Positions 55,219 to 63,279 of a DNA stretch of 64,000 bases are shown in pieces. Each line of letters begins with the position of its first letter. Within the stretch, counting starts at the first letter, position 1. The stretch comes from Planctomycetota bacterium (GTDB lineage Bacteria > Planctomycetota > PUPC01 > JACPCR01): contig JACPCR010000062.1 in NCBI GenBank assembly GCA_016179685.1, positions 1 through 64,000 on the forward strand. The letters are read 5' to 3'. The position numbers and the translations under genes were made by a program. The notes beneath the pieces were generated by a model, which was given only the letters and a program-made list of their open reading frames with translations, made no database searches and was not told the origin of the DNA.

Positions 55219-57996
55219 CTACTTGTTCTCCTCGGGGTAGGTGATCTCCATGGAGGCGCGAAACGCGGATGGCAGGCGCTGGAGGATCTGCTTCAGTTGC
55301 TGCGCCGTCAGATCCGCGAACTCGATCTTGGCCGAGCTGAGCTGCGTCGCAGGCGACACACCCCATTTCTCGAGCATGCCCGACAGATTGATGCCCGTCT
55401 GCGGTTCCGCGGTCTTCTCGACCTTCGCCACTGGCGCCGTGACAACGCCGCCGTCTGGTGCCGGAGCCGGAATGGTAGTCGGCCCCGCGGGCGATGTTGC
55501 CGTTCCCTGCCCCGTACCAGCCGAGATAGGCGGCGGTGCGAGAACCGTGCCGCCCGTGGGCTGAAGCACCGCCCTCGGGCCAGTCACGGTCGTTCCACCG
55601 ACCGCTCCAGGCAAACCGAGCTGGACACGCCGCATCTCTTGTCCAGAGCGGAATGCCCGCTGGAGGTGTCGCAGCGCCTCCTCCTCGTCCGAATGCTCGG
55701 GCAGGCGGCCATACCAGGTGCCGCCCACATTGAGGAACACGGTCCCCTTCGCTGCTACGCGGATGATCTGCTCGTAGATGGCTGTGTCGCCGAGGAATGG
55801 TATGGCGTCGTCTGTGCTCTTCGCCGGAGGCTCTGCGAGCTCGTCGAGTAAGTCTCCGACGATCTCCGATCGGGAGGCGTACTGGACGAGAAGCGTTTGA
55901 AACTCGCTCGGATCAAAGAGCTCGGCCAGGATGCGCTGCTCGATTTCGGAGGCGATGTCGCCACCCAACTTGCCGTGCTGGACCACCTCGAACAGGCAGC
56001 TATCGGGCTGCTGGAAGTCCCAGCGATGCAGGATCGCGAAGCGATCGAACCGCGACTTCAGGCCGTCGCGGTAGGGCTTGTCGAATTCCTCCTTCAGGCC
56101 GCGGTAACGAGGATCGTCCTTCCACGCGATTGCGGTCAGGTACGAACAGCGCGCCTGGAGAATCAGGTCAGGATCTCTGAACAACGGCACGCTCGCCGCC
56201 GTCGGTATCAGGAAGCGGACGCTGTTTCTCTTGACGGGCACGTGCTTGGCGAGCCACCGGCCGAGATCTGGAATGCTGCCCGACGAATTCGCGCCGCAGG
56301 GCTCCGGGAGCACGAGGAGGACGGGCCGGTCCCACTTATCGGGGCGATCGAGTTCGTCCACCTCTGCCCAGGGGTCCGTCTGCCACTTCGGACCCAGGAC
56401 GATCACGCGGGAGACCGCCTGTTTTGTGTCGGGCGTCAGGATGTGCCGAATGGTGTTCCGTATGTGCAGCAGGTCATGTTCGGGATAGACGGCCTGTCCG
56501 ACGACCTGTTCCGAAGCCCCAGGCTGCCAGATCTTGTCGTTGCGCGCCGTCGCGCGCACACGGGAGCGCGGATTCTCGCCGAGCTGGAAATGGAGCCGTC
56601 CGTCCGCACTCTCCTCCCCGTGGATGTTGACGCTGTTCTCGATCAACAGGACCAGCTCATTCTGAAACGCGTTGTCATCGATCGGCTTGTCGCGCGTGAT
56701 GTCCAGGTGGAGCTCGGGGCGTGTTCCACCGACGGTGCGGGTCGGGGACATCGACCGCATCCAGAGCGCGCTGACGATCTCCCGTGCCCGCGGGATCGCG
56801 GCACCTGAGGTCCGGATGGCTTCGAGGTTCCTCTGCGCGACCTCGCGGAGCTTCTCCTGCTCCCCGACGGTCGCGATGGAGTCAAGCAGCGACTGGACGC
56901 CGCATGAGTCGTCGTCGACCGAGAAATCTGCGGGAGTGATGACCGGAATCTGCGCACCTCGTGACCGGAAGACCTGGGCCAGAATCCGGATCAGATCGCG
57001 CGTCTCCTGGGCTGCGTCCGCCATGAGGATGTGGTCGTCGAGGAGCTCCAGGAGCTCCGGTGCGAAGGGCCACACCTCGGCCACCTCCGAGACGATGCGG
57101 GCCCTCTCGGCTCCGGACAGGTGTGAGAACCGAAGCCGGAAGCGTTCGCTGGCGTAGGCGTCGACGAGAGTGCGGATGTCGGCCGCGGGGACGTTCTCGC
57201 GGTTCTTGAAGAGGCGATGGAGGAGCAGGCGCTTCCGGTCCTGCTTTGCGGTCGGCCCCCGGAAGTCGATGATCACCGGACCGTTCCTGTGGACTTGGCG
57301 GAACGCCTCGGTGTTGCTGTTCAGGACCGAGATGATGAAGAGCAGGATGTCGGGCCGGTCCTTCGAGATCTCCGACAGGTTCTGGACGAAGTTCGAGGCT
57401 GCCTCGCGCCACTTTCGGCCCGTGGGCGTGGGGTCGTCGTGCAGGCCATCGAACCACTTCTGGAACTCGTCGAGGATGAGGGCCGTCGGGTGCGATTCGA
57501 ACATCTCCTCGAGCAGGGAACGAGGAGGATAGGGTTGCTTCAGCGCCTGGAACCTTCCCTTGAAAAGCTGGCCCTTCGGATGCCGCTCAAACAGCAGTTC
57601 CCACAAGAGCGGGTACTCGTGGTTATGGACAGGCTCCGAGATGGCGATGAGGCCGCGCTCCGGCGTGAGCTGCTGCAGGGCCGGCGATCCGAGTTGCGAC
57701 CCCCAACCTCGTGCCCAGTTCTCCACGAAGTCCGGCGCTTGGATCGCATGGTGCATCACTGCCATGATGTGGGACTTGCCGCGCCCGCGGTCGCCCATGA
57801 GCACGATCGGTCGCCGCTCGCGGTTCTTACTCAACGCGCGAAGCGCCGTCTGGATGTCCGCCGTGGGGTACGTGATCGAGAAGATCTGGTCCGGCGGCTG
57901 CTGCGTGGCGCCGGTGCCATCCCCTCGGCGCAGCGTGATGGCCGTTCCCGGCATCTGGGAGCCCAGGAACTCGTCGCGCAGCTGAAGGTTCAGCAT
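55219..57996 (-). CDS. DUF499 AAA-type ATPase (BrxC-related; set B)
   Basis: A 925-residue protein. Walker A GDRGRGKSHIMAVMHHAI near 67-84; Walker B ALILDEFQKWFDGLHD near 170-185; sensor-type IISVLNSNTEAFRQVHR near 222-238. DUF499 continues through HLDITRDKPIDDNAFQNE and VIVLGPKWQTDPWAEVDELD. A Pro/Ala/Gly-rich linker (about 780-840) precedes a C-terminal helical domain. DUF499 ATPases are core components of BREX-like and DUF1156 defence loci, probably acting as the large ring or sensor. It is the first large gene after the regulator, 27 bases downstream. Stop codon TAG. Confidence 0.85.
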   Translation of the reverse strand: MLNLQLRDEFLGSQMPGTAITLRRGDGTGATQQPPDQIFSITYPTADIQTALRALSKNRERRPIVLMGDRGRGKSHIMAVMHHAIQAPDFVENWARGWGSQLGSPALQQLTPERGLIAISEPVHNHEYPLLWELLFERHPKGQLFKGRFQALKQPYPPRSLLEEMFESHPTALILDEFQKWFDGLHDDPTPTGRKWREAASNFVQNLSEISKDRPDILLFIISVLNSNTEAFRQVHRNGPVIIDFRGPTAKQDRKRLLLHRLFKNRENVPAADIRTLVDAYASERFRLRFSHLSGAERARIVSEVAEVWPFAPELLELLDDHILMADAAQETRDLIRILAQVFRSRGAQIPVITPADFSVDDDSCGVQSLLDSIATVGEQEKLREVAQRNLEAIRTSGAAIPRAREIVSALWMRSMSPTRTVGGTRPELHLDITRDKPIDDNAFQNELVLLIENSVNIHGEESADGRLHFQLGENPRSRVRATARNDKIWQPGASEQVVGQAVYPEHDLLHIRNTIRHILTPDTKQAVSRVIVLGPKWQTDPWAEVDELDRPDKWDRPVLLVLPEPCGANSSGSIPDLGRWLAKHVPVKRNSVRFLIPTAASVPLFRDPDLILQARCSYLTAIAWKDDPRYRGLKEEFDKPYRDGLKSRFDRFAILHRWDFQQPDSCLFEVVQHGKLGGDIASEIEQRILAELFDPSEFQTLLVQYASRSEIVGDLLDELAEPPAKSTDDAIPFLGDTAIYEQIIRVAAKGTVFLNVGGTWYGRLPEHSDEEEALRHLQRAFRSGQEMRRVQLGLPGAVGGTTVTGPRAVLQPTGGTVLAPPPISAGTGQGTATSPAGPTTIPAPAPDGGVVTAPVAKVEKTAEPQTGINLSGMLEKWGVSPATQLSSAKIEFADLTAQQLKQILQRLPSAFRASMEITYPEENK

Positions 57997-58023
57997 CCGG
58001 ACATCCTCCCAGGTACCCTGCGG

Positions 58024-58278
58024 TCACTCATCACGGGCGTTTCCTTCGTTGTTCGGTCGGTTCGTTTTGAGGTAGGCGAGGAGATCTTCTCTCGTGAATC
58101 GACGCTCGCCCCGGTCTCCGACGTAGTAGCACTTCAATTTTCCCGCGTCGGCCCATCGGCGGATCGAGGCCTCGCTCACACGCAAGAAGTCGGCTGCCTC
58201 CTTCGTGGTGAGGAGGGGGCTACTCGGCTGCGTTGCCTCGCTCCGGACCCGGTCCGCTCCCCTGCCGGTGGGTATCAT
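58024..58278 (-). CDS. Excisionase-type HTH regulator heading set B
   Basis: An 84-residue protein with a MerR/excisionase HTH: LLTTKEAADFLRVSEASIRR, WADAGKLKCYYVGDRGERRF and TREDLLAYLKTN. The ATG at 58276-58278 is 11 bases after an exact TATAAT, which would give a leaderless or nearly leaderless mRNA. It plays the same positional role as the Xre protein of set A but belongs to another family, so each cargo brought its own regulator. Confidence 0.8.
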   Translation of the reverse strand: MIPTGRGADRVRSEATQPSSPLLTTKEAADFLRVSEASIRRWADAGKLKCYYVGDRGERRFTREDLLAYLKTNRPNNEGNARDE

Positions 58279-58289
58279 GAATGGACGAG

Positions 58290-58317
58290 ATTATACTTTG
58301 ATGAACTTTGCCGTCAA
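58290..58317 (-). promoter_or_regulatory. Set B promoter
   Basis: On the minus strand TTGACG (58312-58317), 16 bases, TATAAT (58290-58295). CAAAG is repeated directly within the spacer (CAAAGTTCATCAAAG), a possible operator. The start codon begins 11 bases after the -10. Confidence 0.7.
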
Positions 58318-58416
58318 CGGAATCCCCCCTCTGCACGCTGCTGCTCCCGCCTCGAAGTGACACCGCCGCGGCCGGTGGGGTCGCGGCGGCGGGGCCGTCG
58401 AAGGGATGACGAATGT

Positions 58417-58965
58417 CTATCCGAGTACGGCCCGCAGGCGGTTCGAAAGGGACCCGCCCTTGTTGCCGACCTCCTCCTTCGGGCCGACGTGCTTGTCCGT
58501 GAACGCGTAGGCGGCCTTGTTGATGGACTCCTTGAGGACGGCCAGGGGGATCACCTCCTCGGTCTTCGGCTGCCCCTTGACCATCACGCGCACGCCCTTG
58601 TCGGTCTTCTCCACGAGGAAGGAGACCTTCTCGGAGACGTTGGCGCTCCGGCCGCCCTCATACTCGCACTCGGTCCCGGCCTTGTTGCAGGCCTCCCGAT
58701 ACGGAGCGAGCGCGGCCCGGTAGGCATCCTTCGCCTCGGCGACCAGGCCCCGGGCCTTCTCGGCGAGCGTCTTCGCCTCGGCCTGGGCTTTCTCCAACTT
58801 GCCCTTTGCCTCCTCGATCGGCTTGCGCAGGGCGTCGAGCTCGGCCTGGGGAACCTTCGGCTCGATAGCCTTCTCGGCCTTCGACGCCTTGGCCTTCGCG
58901 GCCTTATCGCCGGCGGCCTTTTCGGCGGCCGCCACCTTTCCGTTCTTGCCCTTCTTCTTGCTCAT
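58417..58965 (-). CDS. Lys/Ala-rich phage protein, copy B (no inserts)
   Basis: A 182-residue homologue of the copy A gene at 20276: MSKKKGKNGKVAAAEKAAGD, AELDALRKPIEEAKGKLEKA, CEYEGGRSANVSEKVSFLVE, then KTDKGVRVMVKGQPKTEEVI and GPKEEVGNKGGSLSNRLRAV. At the two places where copy A has 13 and 11 extra residues this copy joins directly (KTD-KGV and VGN-KGG). It is thus the reference uninserted form. It ends the lysis cassette 140 bases before the set B regulator. Function unknown. Confidence 0.75.
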   Translation of the reverse strand: MSKKKGKNGKVAAAEKAAGDKAAKAKASKAEKAIEPKVPQAELDALRKPIEEAKGKLEKAQAEAKTLAEKARGLVAEAKDAYRAALAPYREACNKAGTECEYEGGRSANVSEKVSFLVEKTDKGVRVMVKGQPKTEEVIPLAVLKESINKAAYAFTDKHVGPKEEVGNKGGSLSNRLRAVLG

Positions 58966-59269
58966 CGTCGCGTTCTCCTTTCGTTTTCCGTTCCGGTCTG
59001 ACCTTCGGCGACTTGCCGAAGGTCACGTGCTCCGAGACATCCAGCAACCGGCACTCCGCGCACAGGCGGTCCATAACCGCCTGGAGGACCTTGGCCGTTC
59101 GCTCCAGCGATCCGGCCAGACCGTGCAGGTCCTCGTGTTCCGCCGTCCCAGGGCGGGATTCCCGCCATGCCAGCCCGGTCAGCGCCAGGGCGTCGTTCCT
59201 CAGGCGGCTGGCCAGTTCACCGAGCAGCGTGGCGAGATCCGTCTGTTCCGTCTCGATCCGGCCTCCCAA
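58904..59269 (-). CDS. Small phage protein of lysis cassette, copy B
   Basis: TTG start at 59267-59269 with GGAGG eight bases upstream, the same arrangement as copy A. The 121-residue product has TDLATLLGELASRLRNDALA, GLAGSLERTAKVLQAVMDRL and a CAEC pair. The final 62 bases overlap the next gene out of frame, again as in copy A, so the overlap is conserved and probably functional. Role in lysis or regulation unknown. Confidence 0.65.
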   Translation of the reverse strand: MGGRIETEQTDLATLLGELASRLRNDALALTGLAWRESRPGTAEHEDLHGLAGSLERTAKVLQAVMDRLCAECRLLDVSEHVTFGKSPKVRPERKTKGERDDEQEEGQERKGGGRRKGRRR

Positions 59270-59561
59270 GTTCAGCACCTCCTTCCGTGGATCAGGAGGC
59301 GGCCCCCATGCCGCCCCCAGCGGGGTGACATGAGGGCGTGCTGTCGGCCACAGATCAAGTCAATCCTGCGGCTTGGAGGTGCGATTTCGCCCGGGCTCGA
59401 AAGCGACGCGGACAGGCGATTGGCGGGCAGCCGGGACCGGGCGGGGGCGTTTTGTCGCCCCCCACCCGCGTCCACGGCCATTCCTTGGGCAGGCCTCGCC
59501 GGTCGGAGACCATGAGGGCAACCGCGCGGCCCCCGATCAAGCGATTCCCGCACCGGCAGCA
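59270..59561. other. Conserved non-coding stretch in lysis cassette B
   Basis: About 290 bases without a firm gene. A GGGGTGACATGAGGGCG segment (near 59321-59338) recurs in copy A near 21265-21280, so part of it may be a promoter or operator for the small gene. Confidence 0.4.
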
Positions 59562-59918
59562 TCAGAAGCTGATGTTGAGGCCCACGCCGACCTCGGGACC
59601 GAATTTGCCCTGGAAGAGGTCCCCGTAGTCCTGGGTGACGTAGGCTCCCAGGTCCACCTCGAGCCCCTTTCCTTTATAGAGGTCCTTGGCGATCCCGAGC
59701 CCGCCCCACGATGGCGTCGTGATCGCGTCCAGGCTCCACCCGGACGTGAGCCAGTTGTCGGTCTTGGTCTCCAGGATCTCGAAGGCCAGGGACGCCTCTG
59801 GCTTCCCCTCGGTGAGGAGGATGCCCTGCTTGCGTTCCAGACCGAGGAGGTCCCCGGCCTTCTCGACGAGTTCGGGGACGAGGGAGGCTACGCCGCCTTC
59901 GCCTCGCCCCTCGACACG
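59562..59918 (-). CDS. -1 frame extension of the holin-like gene (beta-barrel-like tail)
   Basis: A 118-codon frame without any ATG, GTG or TTG before its conserved part. It follows the slippery site in the holin gene and reads GEGGVASLVPELVEKAGDLL, GLERKQGILLTEGKPEASLA, FEILETKTDNWLTSGWSLDA, ITTPSWGGLGIAKDLYKG and GVGLNISF. Copy A conserves it. The alternating pattern and terminal Phe resemble a small beta-barrel or membrane-interacting domain. It would be made as the C-terminal part of a 252-residue fusion when ribosomes shift -1. Confidence 0.6.
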   Translation of the reverse strand, partial: RVEGRGEGGVASLVPELVEKAGDLLGLERKQGILLTEGKPEASLAFEILETKTDNWLTSGWSLDAITTPSWGGLGIAKDLYKGKGLEVDLGAYVTQDYGDLFQGKFGPEVGVGLNISF

Positions 59919-59924
59919 TTTTTT
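59874..59924 (-). promoter_or_regulatory. Predicted programmed -1 ribosomal frameshift site
   Basis: Minus strand: slippery heptamer A_AAA_AAC in the holin frame (59918-59924), a 7-base spacer GTGTCGA, then GGGGCGAGG (59902-59910) able to pair with CCTCGTCCCC (59874-59883) with one bulge. Copy A keeps heptamer type, spacer length and stem. Confidence 0.65.
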
Positions 59925-60319
59925 TCCACCTTGAGCTTTCCGACCACGGCTTCGACCGTCAGGCCGAGGACGTCCTTGCCGACTTCGATCCCTTCGTGCT
60001 TGAGGAGCTCCAGAGCCTGGTCCACGGTCCGCTGGAAGGCCTCGGCGGCCTCTTCCTTGGTCAGCTTGCCGTCGGCATTGCGAGACTTCACGTTGTCGAC
60101 GTAGGTCTGCATGGTCGCCCGGGCGACCAGCGTCACGGTGTCGACGATCTTGCTCTTGATCGCCTCCTTCCGCTGGAGCTCGCCCGCTTCATCCAGAACC
60201 TTGGTCTTCTCGTCCAGGTAGTTCATGCCCTTGCGGGCGAGCCACCCGAAGAGAGCCGTGATCACGGAGCCAAGGGCGGTGATCACCGCCACGATGATGG
60301 TCGCCGTCGTCTCGCTCAT
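59888..60319 (-). CDS. Holin-like phage membrane protein
   Basis: A 143-residue protein with one N-terminal membrane segment, IIVAVITALGSVITALFGWL (residues 8-27), followed by a soluble helical domain (KEAIKSKIVDTVTLVARATM, EEAAEAFQRTVDQALELLKH). This fits LLH-type holins with a single span. It would make membrane lesions or control lysis timing. The zero-frame stop is 30 bases after the slippery site, so shifted ribosomes add 118 residues instead of ten. It lies 16 bases after the coiled-coil gene. Confidence 0.65.
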   Translation of the reverse strand: MSETTATIIVAVITALGSVITALFGWLARKGMNYLDEKTKVLDEAGELQRKEAIKSKIVDTVTLVARATMQTYVDNVKSRNADGKLTKEEAAEAFQRTVDQALELLKHEGIEVGKDVLGLTVEAVVGKLKVEKNVSRGEAKAA

Positions 60320-60335
60320 GGGATTCCCCCTCCTT

Positions 60336-60749
60336 TCAATTCAGAAGTTTCGAGAGCAGCAGGCCGACCACAGCGGTCAGCATGCCGTAGAAGAAAAGCC
60401 TCAAGGCCAGCCACAGCCGGCCGTGCTCCTCGCGATTCGTCTCGCCGTCCGCCTTCTTGCCCACCTGCTCGCGCAGCGTCCCGATCTCCCGCTCGTGGAC
60501 CTGGACCTTCTCGAAGTACTCGCGCTCGACCTCCTGGCGGCCGTCGAGCTGATTGATCACGCGATCGACCTTCTCCTCGATCCGGGGCAGCGAGCCGTTG
60601 ATTTCGCCACGGAGCCGCTGGAATCCTTCGCGCGCCTCGGAGACGGACTCCGTATTCTTCTCCACGGCCTGGCGCAGGTCGCGGACCTCCACTTGGAGGC
60701 CGGCGACCTCGGGGTCGATCTTGCGTTCGCTGCGCTCGGGCACGGTCAT
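60336..60749 (-). CDS. Coiled-coil, tail-anchored phage protein
   Basis: A 137-residue protein. A long coiled coil (VAGLQVEVRDLRQAVEKNTE, LPRIEEKVDRVINQLDGRQE) ends in one C-terminal membrane helix (LRLFFYGMLTAVVGLLLSKL). Proteins of this shape sit beside holins in tailed phages (XhlA-like). It lies four bases from the next gene, so it belongs to the lysis/tail operon. Charge and topology suggest insertion by its tail into the host membrane. Confidence 0.65.
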   Translation of the reverse strand: MTVPERSERKIDPEVAGLQVEVRDLRQAVEKNTESVSEAREGFQRLRGEINGSLPRIEEKVDRVINQLDGRQEVEREYFEKVQVHEREIGTLREQVGKKADGETNREEHGRLWLALRLFFYGMLTAVVGLLLSKLLN

Positions 60750-60753
60750 CCTC

Positions 60754-61455
60754 CTACGCGAACTGGATCTGGATCGCGCCTTCCTCGAGCGCGCCGCTCG
60801 GGTCGAAGGCGCGCACCGGCGTGATCACGGTGTCCGTGGCGCTCGTGAGGACGACCTCGGCGTAGCCGTTCACAAGGTTCATCTGCACGGCGGAGAGCTT
60901 CCCGGCCTGGGTGGCGATCTGGATGAGGTTGTTGTCCTCGGGGGCGGTCATGTTCGCCCCGGTCCGGCCGTTCACCTTCTGGATCATGATCCGGCAGGTG
61001 GAGACGCCGTTGGCCGGGATGTCCGGGTAGCCGTCCGGCGGGTTGTCGTCGGTCGCGTCCGTGGTCACCCGCAGGAAGTCCTTCGGCGGAGGCACGTTCG
61101 AAAGGCGCGTCACGTCGCGGACGAAGCCTGACGCGTCGGTCACGAGCTCGTAGCGGCCCGGATCGCAGTGGACCTCGGCGGGCGTGATGTCATAGTCGGT
61201 GAAGACGTCGGCCACGACGAGGGGCGTGTGGGCGATGCCTTGGACGACGAGCGGCCCGTAGTCCGCGCCGGCCTCCACGCCGCCCGCCGGAGCAGGGCCC
61301 GTGGGCGTCGTGACGGCCTTGGCGGCGAGCACGGTCGCCGTCTCGATCACGCCGTAGCGCGGCCCGACGTTGGCGATGAGGTCCTGCGCCTGCGCCGGGT
61401 CCGTGAGCTCGGCGATCACGCATTTCTGTAAGAGGTCCACGTAGTAGTTGGGCAC
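60754..61455 (-). CDS. Phage tail/host-interaction protein
   Basis: The GTG at 61453-61455 is preceded by AAGGAGG; a much longer upstream reading is not real. The 233-residue product (MPNYYVDLLQKCVIAELTDP, ANVGPRYGVIETATVLAAKA, FLRVTTDATDDNPPDGYPDI, NGRTGANMTAPEDNNLIQIA, VVLTSATDTVITPVRAF) has beta-rich text like domains appended to tail fibres. It lies 11 bases after the tail fibre gene and may be a fibre-tip or assembly protein. Family not certain. Confidence 0.6.
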   Translation of the reverse strand: MPNYYVDLLQKCVIAELTDPAQAQDLIANVGPRYGVIETATVLAAKAVTTPTGPAPAGGVEAGADYGPLVVQGIAHTPLVVADVFTDYDITPAEVHCDPGRYELVTDASGFVRDVTRLSNVPPPKDFLRVTTDATDDNPPDGYPDIPANGVSTCRIMIQKVNGRTGANMTAPEDNNLIQIATQAGKLSAVQMNLVNGYAEVVLTSATDTVITPVRAFDPSGALEEGAIQIQFA

Positions 61456-61466
61456 TGGATTCCTCC

Positions 61467-63278
61467 TTACACCTGGGGCACCCGGTAGTAGGTGAAGTAG
61501 ATGTTCCCACTGGCATACGCGGGGCCGCTTCCCCAGTACGTGTAGCCCGTCGGCCCGCGGAACGTGTAGTTCACGAAGAGGTCCCATCGACGCGACGTGA
61601 GCTGCTTGGTGTAGTCCCCGTTGATGCCGGTGAGGTCGAAATCCGTGACCTCGTCGGACGGCACGAGCTGGAGCCAGTTGACGCGGAAGGCCCACCACGT
61701 CGGGGCGTCGATCTGGTAGATGCCGAAGAAGGAGACGTAGAAGTCCCTGATCCAGTCGGGGTTCGGGATGTAGTCGAAGTCCCAGTCGGCCAGGAGCGTC
61801 CCTCCCGAATAGAGGGTCCCGCTTTCGCCGCCATCTCGCTCGAGGTGGATGCGGGCCGTCCGCGTTCCGAAGAAGGCGGTCGTGTTCAGGATGAAGTAGA
61901 GGCGGAATGACCCGGCGAACTGGATGCCGCTGCGCTCGCCGAGTTGCTGGGTCTTCCACAGCCCGTTGGCGAGGATGTTGTTCTGCTTCGTGCTCAGGTG
62001 GTAGTACGAGCTTGCTCCGAAGAGGCCCGCGAGGAGATTGTGGTTGATCGTAGATGGGTCGGCGGTGAGCTCGTTGGCGTGCTTCCCGTCCACGGTGTCG
62101 GCATCGAGACCGCTCCCCGGCCCGTCCACGGTCTTGATCGCCGCGAGGATCTCGGAGGGCGTCTGGTCCGCAGTGGCTCCGGGCTCGATCCCATCGAGCT
62201 TGGACTTATCCGACGCCGACATGAACCCGGGGTCCGCCGGCGTGACGAGGGCGTGCTCGCCGCCTCCGAGGCCCCGGTGCTGGGAGCCGTCGAGGAGGTC
62301 GGCGTCGAGGCCCGACCCCGCTCCGTCCACCGTCTTGAGCGCGTCGAGAATCTCCTGCGCCGTCTGGTCGGCGGTCGCGCCCGGCTCGATCCCGTCGAGC
62401 TTGAGCTTGTCAGCGGCGCTCATGGCCCCGCGCACCGTGGGTGTGGCGTCGCTGATGCCCACGGGAACATCCCCGGCGGTGCCGCCGCCGGTGAGCGGCG
62501 CGGCGGGCGTGATCTTGGTGATGCCCTTGAACGACCCGTCGTCGTTCAGCATCACGTCGAGGCGCGCGTCGAGCGTCGGCTTGGTGCCGCGCGCGGTCAC
62601 CACCTCGCTGCGGACCGGAGCCACGATGCTGTCGGCCTTCGAGACCGTCGTGATGGGATTCGAGGCGCTCGGGTTCTCCATCCCGTTGAAGGCGTCCGCC
62701 TCCGCGGGGTCCACGTCGGAGAGGTCGCGCAGCGCGAGGACCTCCTTGCCCGAATGCTTCACCTGCCGGAGGTCGATCTCGTTCAGGGCCGGATTGTTCG
62801 GGTCGGCGGCGTTACGGATCTGGGTCGCGCCCGCGCCGAGCCGGAACCGCGCCAGTTCCAGCGCCGGGGCCGCCGGTGCCTGGGTGGTGGCCTCCAGGAC
62901 GAAGCTGTCCTGGACGTACTTGTTCTGGCTCGCGCCGATCTCGTCGACGAAGTAGGGCTCCGCCTCGAGGGTGTTGTAGCGGAGCGTGATGTAGACGGTG
63001 ACTTCGCCGGAGGCCGGTACGAGGGCCGCGCAGTCGAGATCCTGGGGCGACTCGACCTCTGGGTCGTTCCCCTCAGTGTCGAGCGCGCGCCCGGCGGCCA
63101 CCTGGACGGTGAGCGACGGGGGATTGGTCTCGGTCACCCCCAGGTCCCGGACGACGCCCTCCGAGTGCTCGTGGGCGAGGTGCTTCTTCCGCTTCTCGTT
63201 CCAGTACGTCTGCTCGGTCTCCGCCTCCACGCGGTTCACGAACAGGTACTTTCTCCAGAGCAGTTTCTTCAGGGCCAC
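61467..63278 (-). CDS. Phage tail fibre protein
   Basis: A 603-residue protein. The N-terminal part (YLFVNRVEAETEQTYWNEKR, VTETNPPSLTVQVAAGRALD) attaches to the baseplate. The middle holds two copies of a fibre repeat, MSAADKLKLDGIEPGATADQ near 287 and MSASDKSKLDGIEPGATADQ near 354, each followed by ILxAxKTVDGxGSGLDAD. The C-terminus is aromatic and beta-rich (YYRVPQV), the likely receptor-binding head. The repeat pair could recombine to change length or host range. It ends a P2/Mu-like tail module. Confidence 0.85.
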   Translation of the reverse strand: MALKKLLWRKYLFVNRVEAETEQTYWNEKRKKHLAHEHSEGVVRDLGVTETNPPSLTVQVAAGRALDTEGNDPEVESPQDLDCAALVPASGEVTVYITLRYNTLEAEPYFVDEIGASQNKYVQDSFVLEATTQAPAAPALELARFRLGAGATQIRNAADPNNPALNEIDLRQVKHSGKEVLALRDLSDVDPAEADAFNGMENPSASNPITTVSKADSIVAPVRSEVVTARGTKPTLDARLDVMLNDDGSFKGITKITPAAPLTGGGTAGDVPVGISDATPTVRGAMSAADKLKLDGIEPGATADQTAQEILDALKTVDGAGSGLDADLLDGSQHRGLGGGEHALVTPADPGFMSASDKSKLDGIEPGATADQTPSEILAAIKTVDGPGSGLDADTVDGKHANELTADPSTINHNLLAGLFGASSYYHLSTKQNNILANGLWKTQQLGERSGIQFAGSFRLYFILNTTAFFGTRTARIHLERDGGESGTLYSGGTLLADWDFDYIPNPDWIRDFYVSFFGIYQIDAPTWWAFRVNWLQLVPSDEVTDFDLTGINGDYTKQLTSRRWDLFVNYTFRGPTGYTYWGSGPAYASGNIYFTYYRVPQV

Positions 63279-63279
63279 G

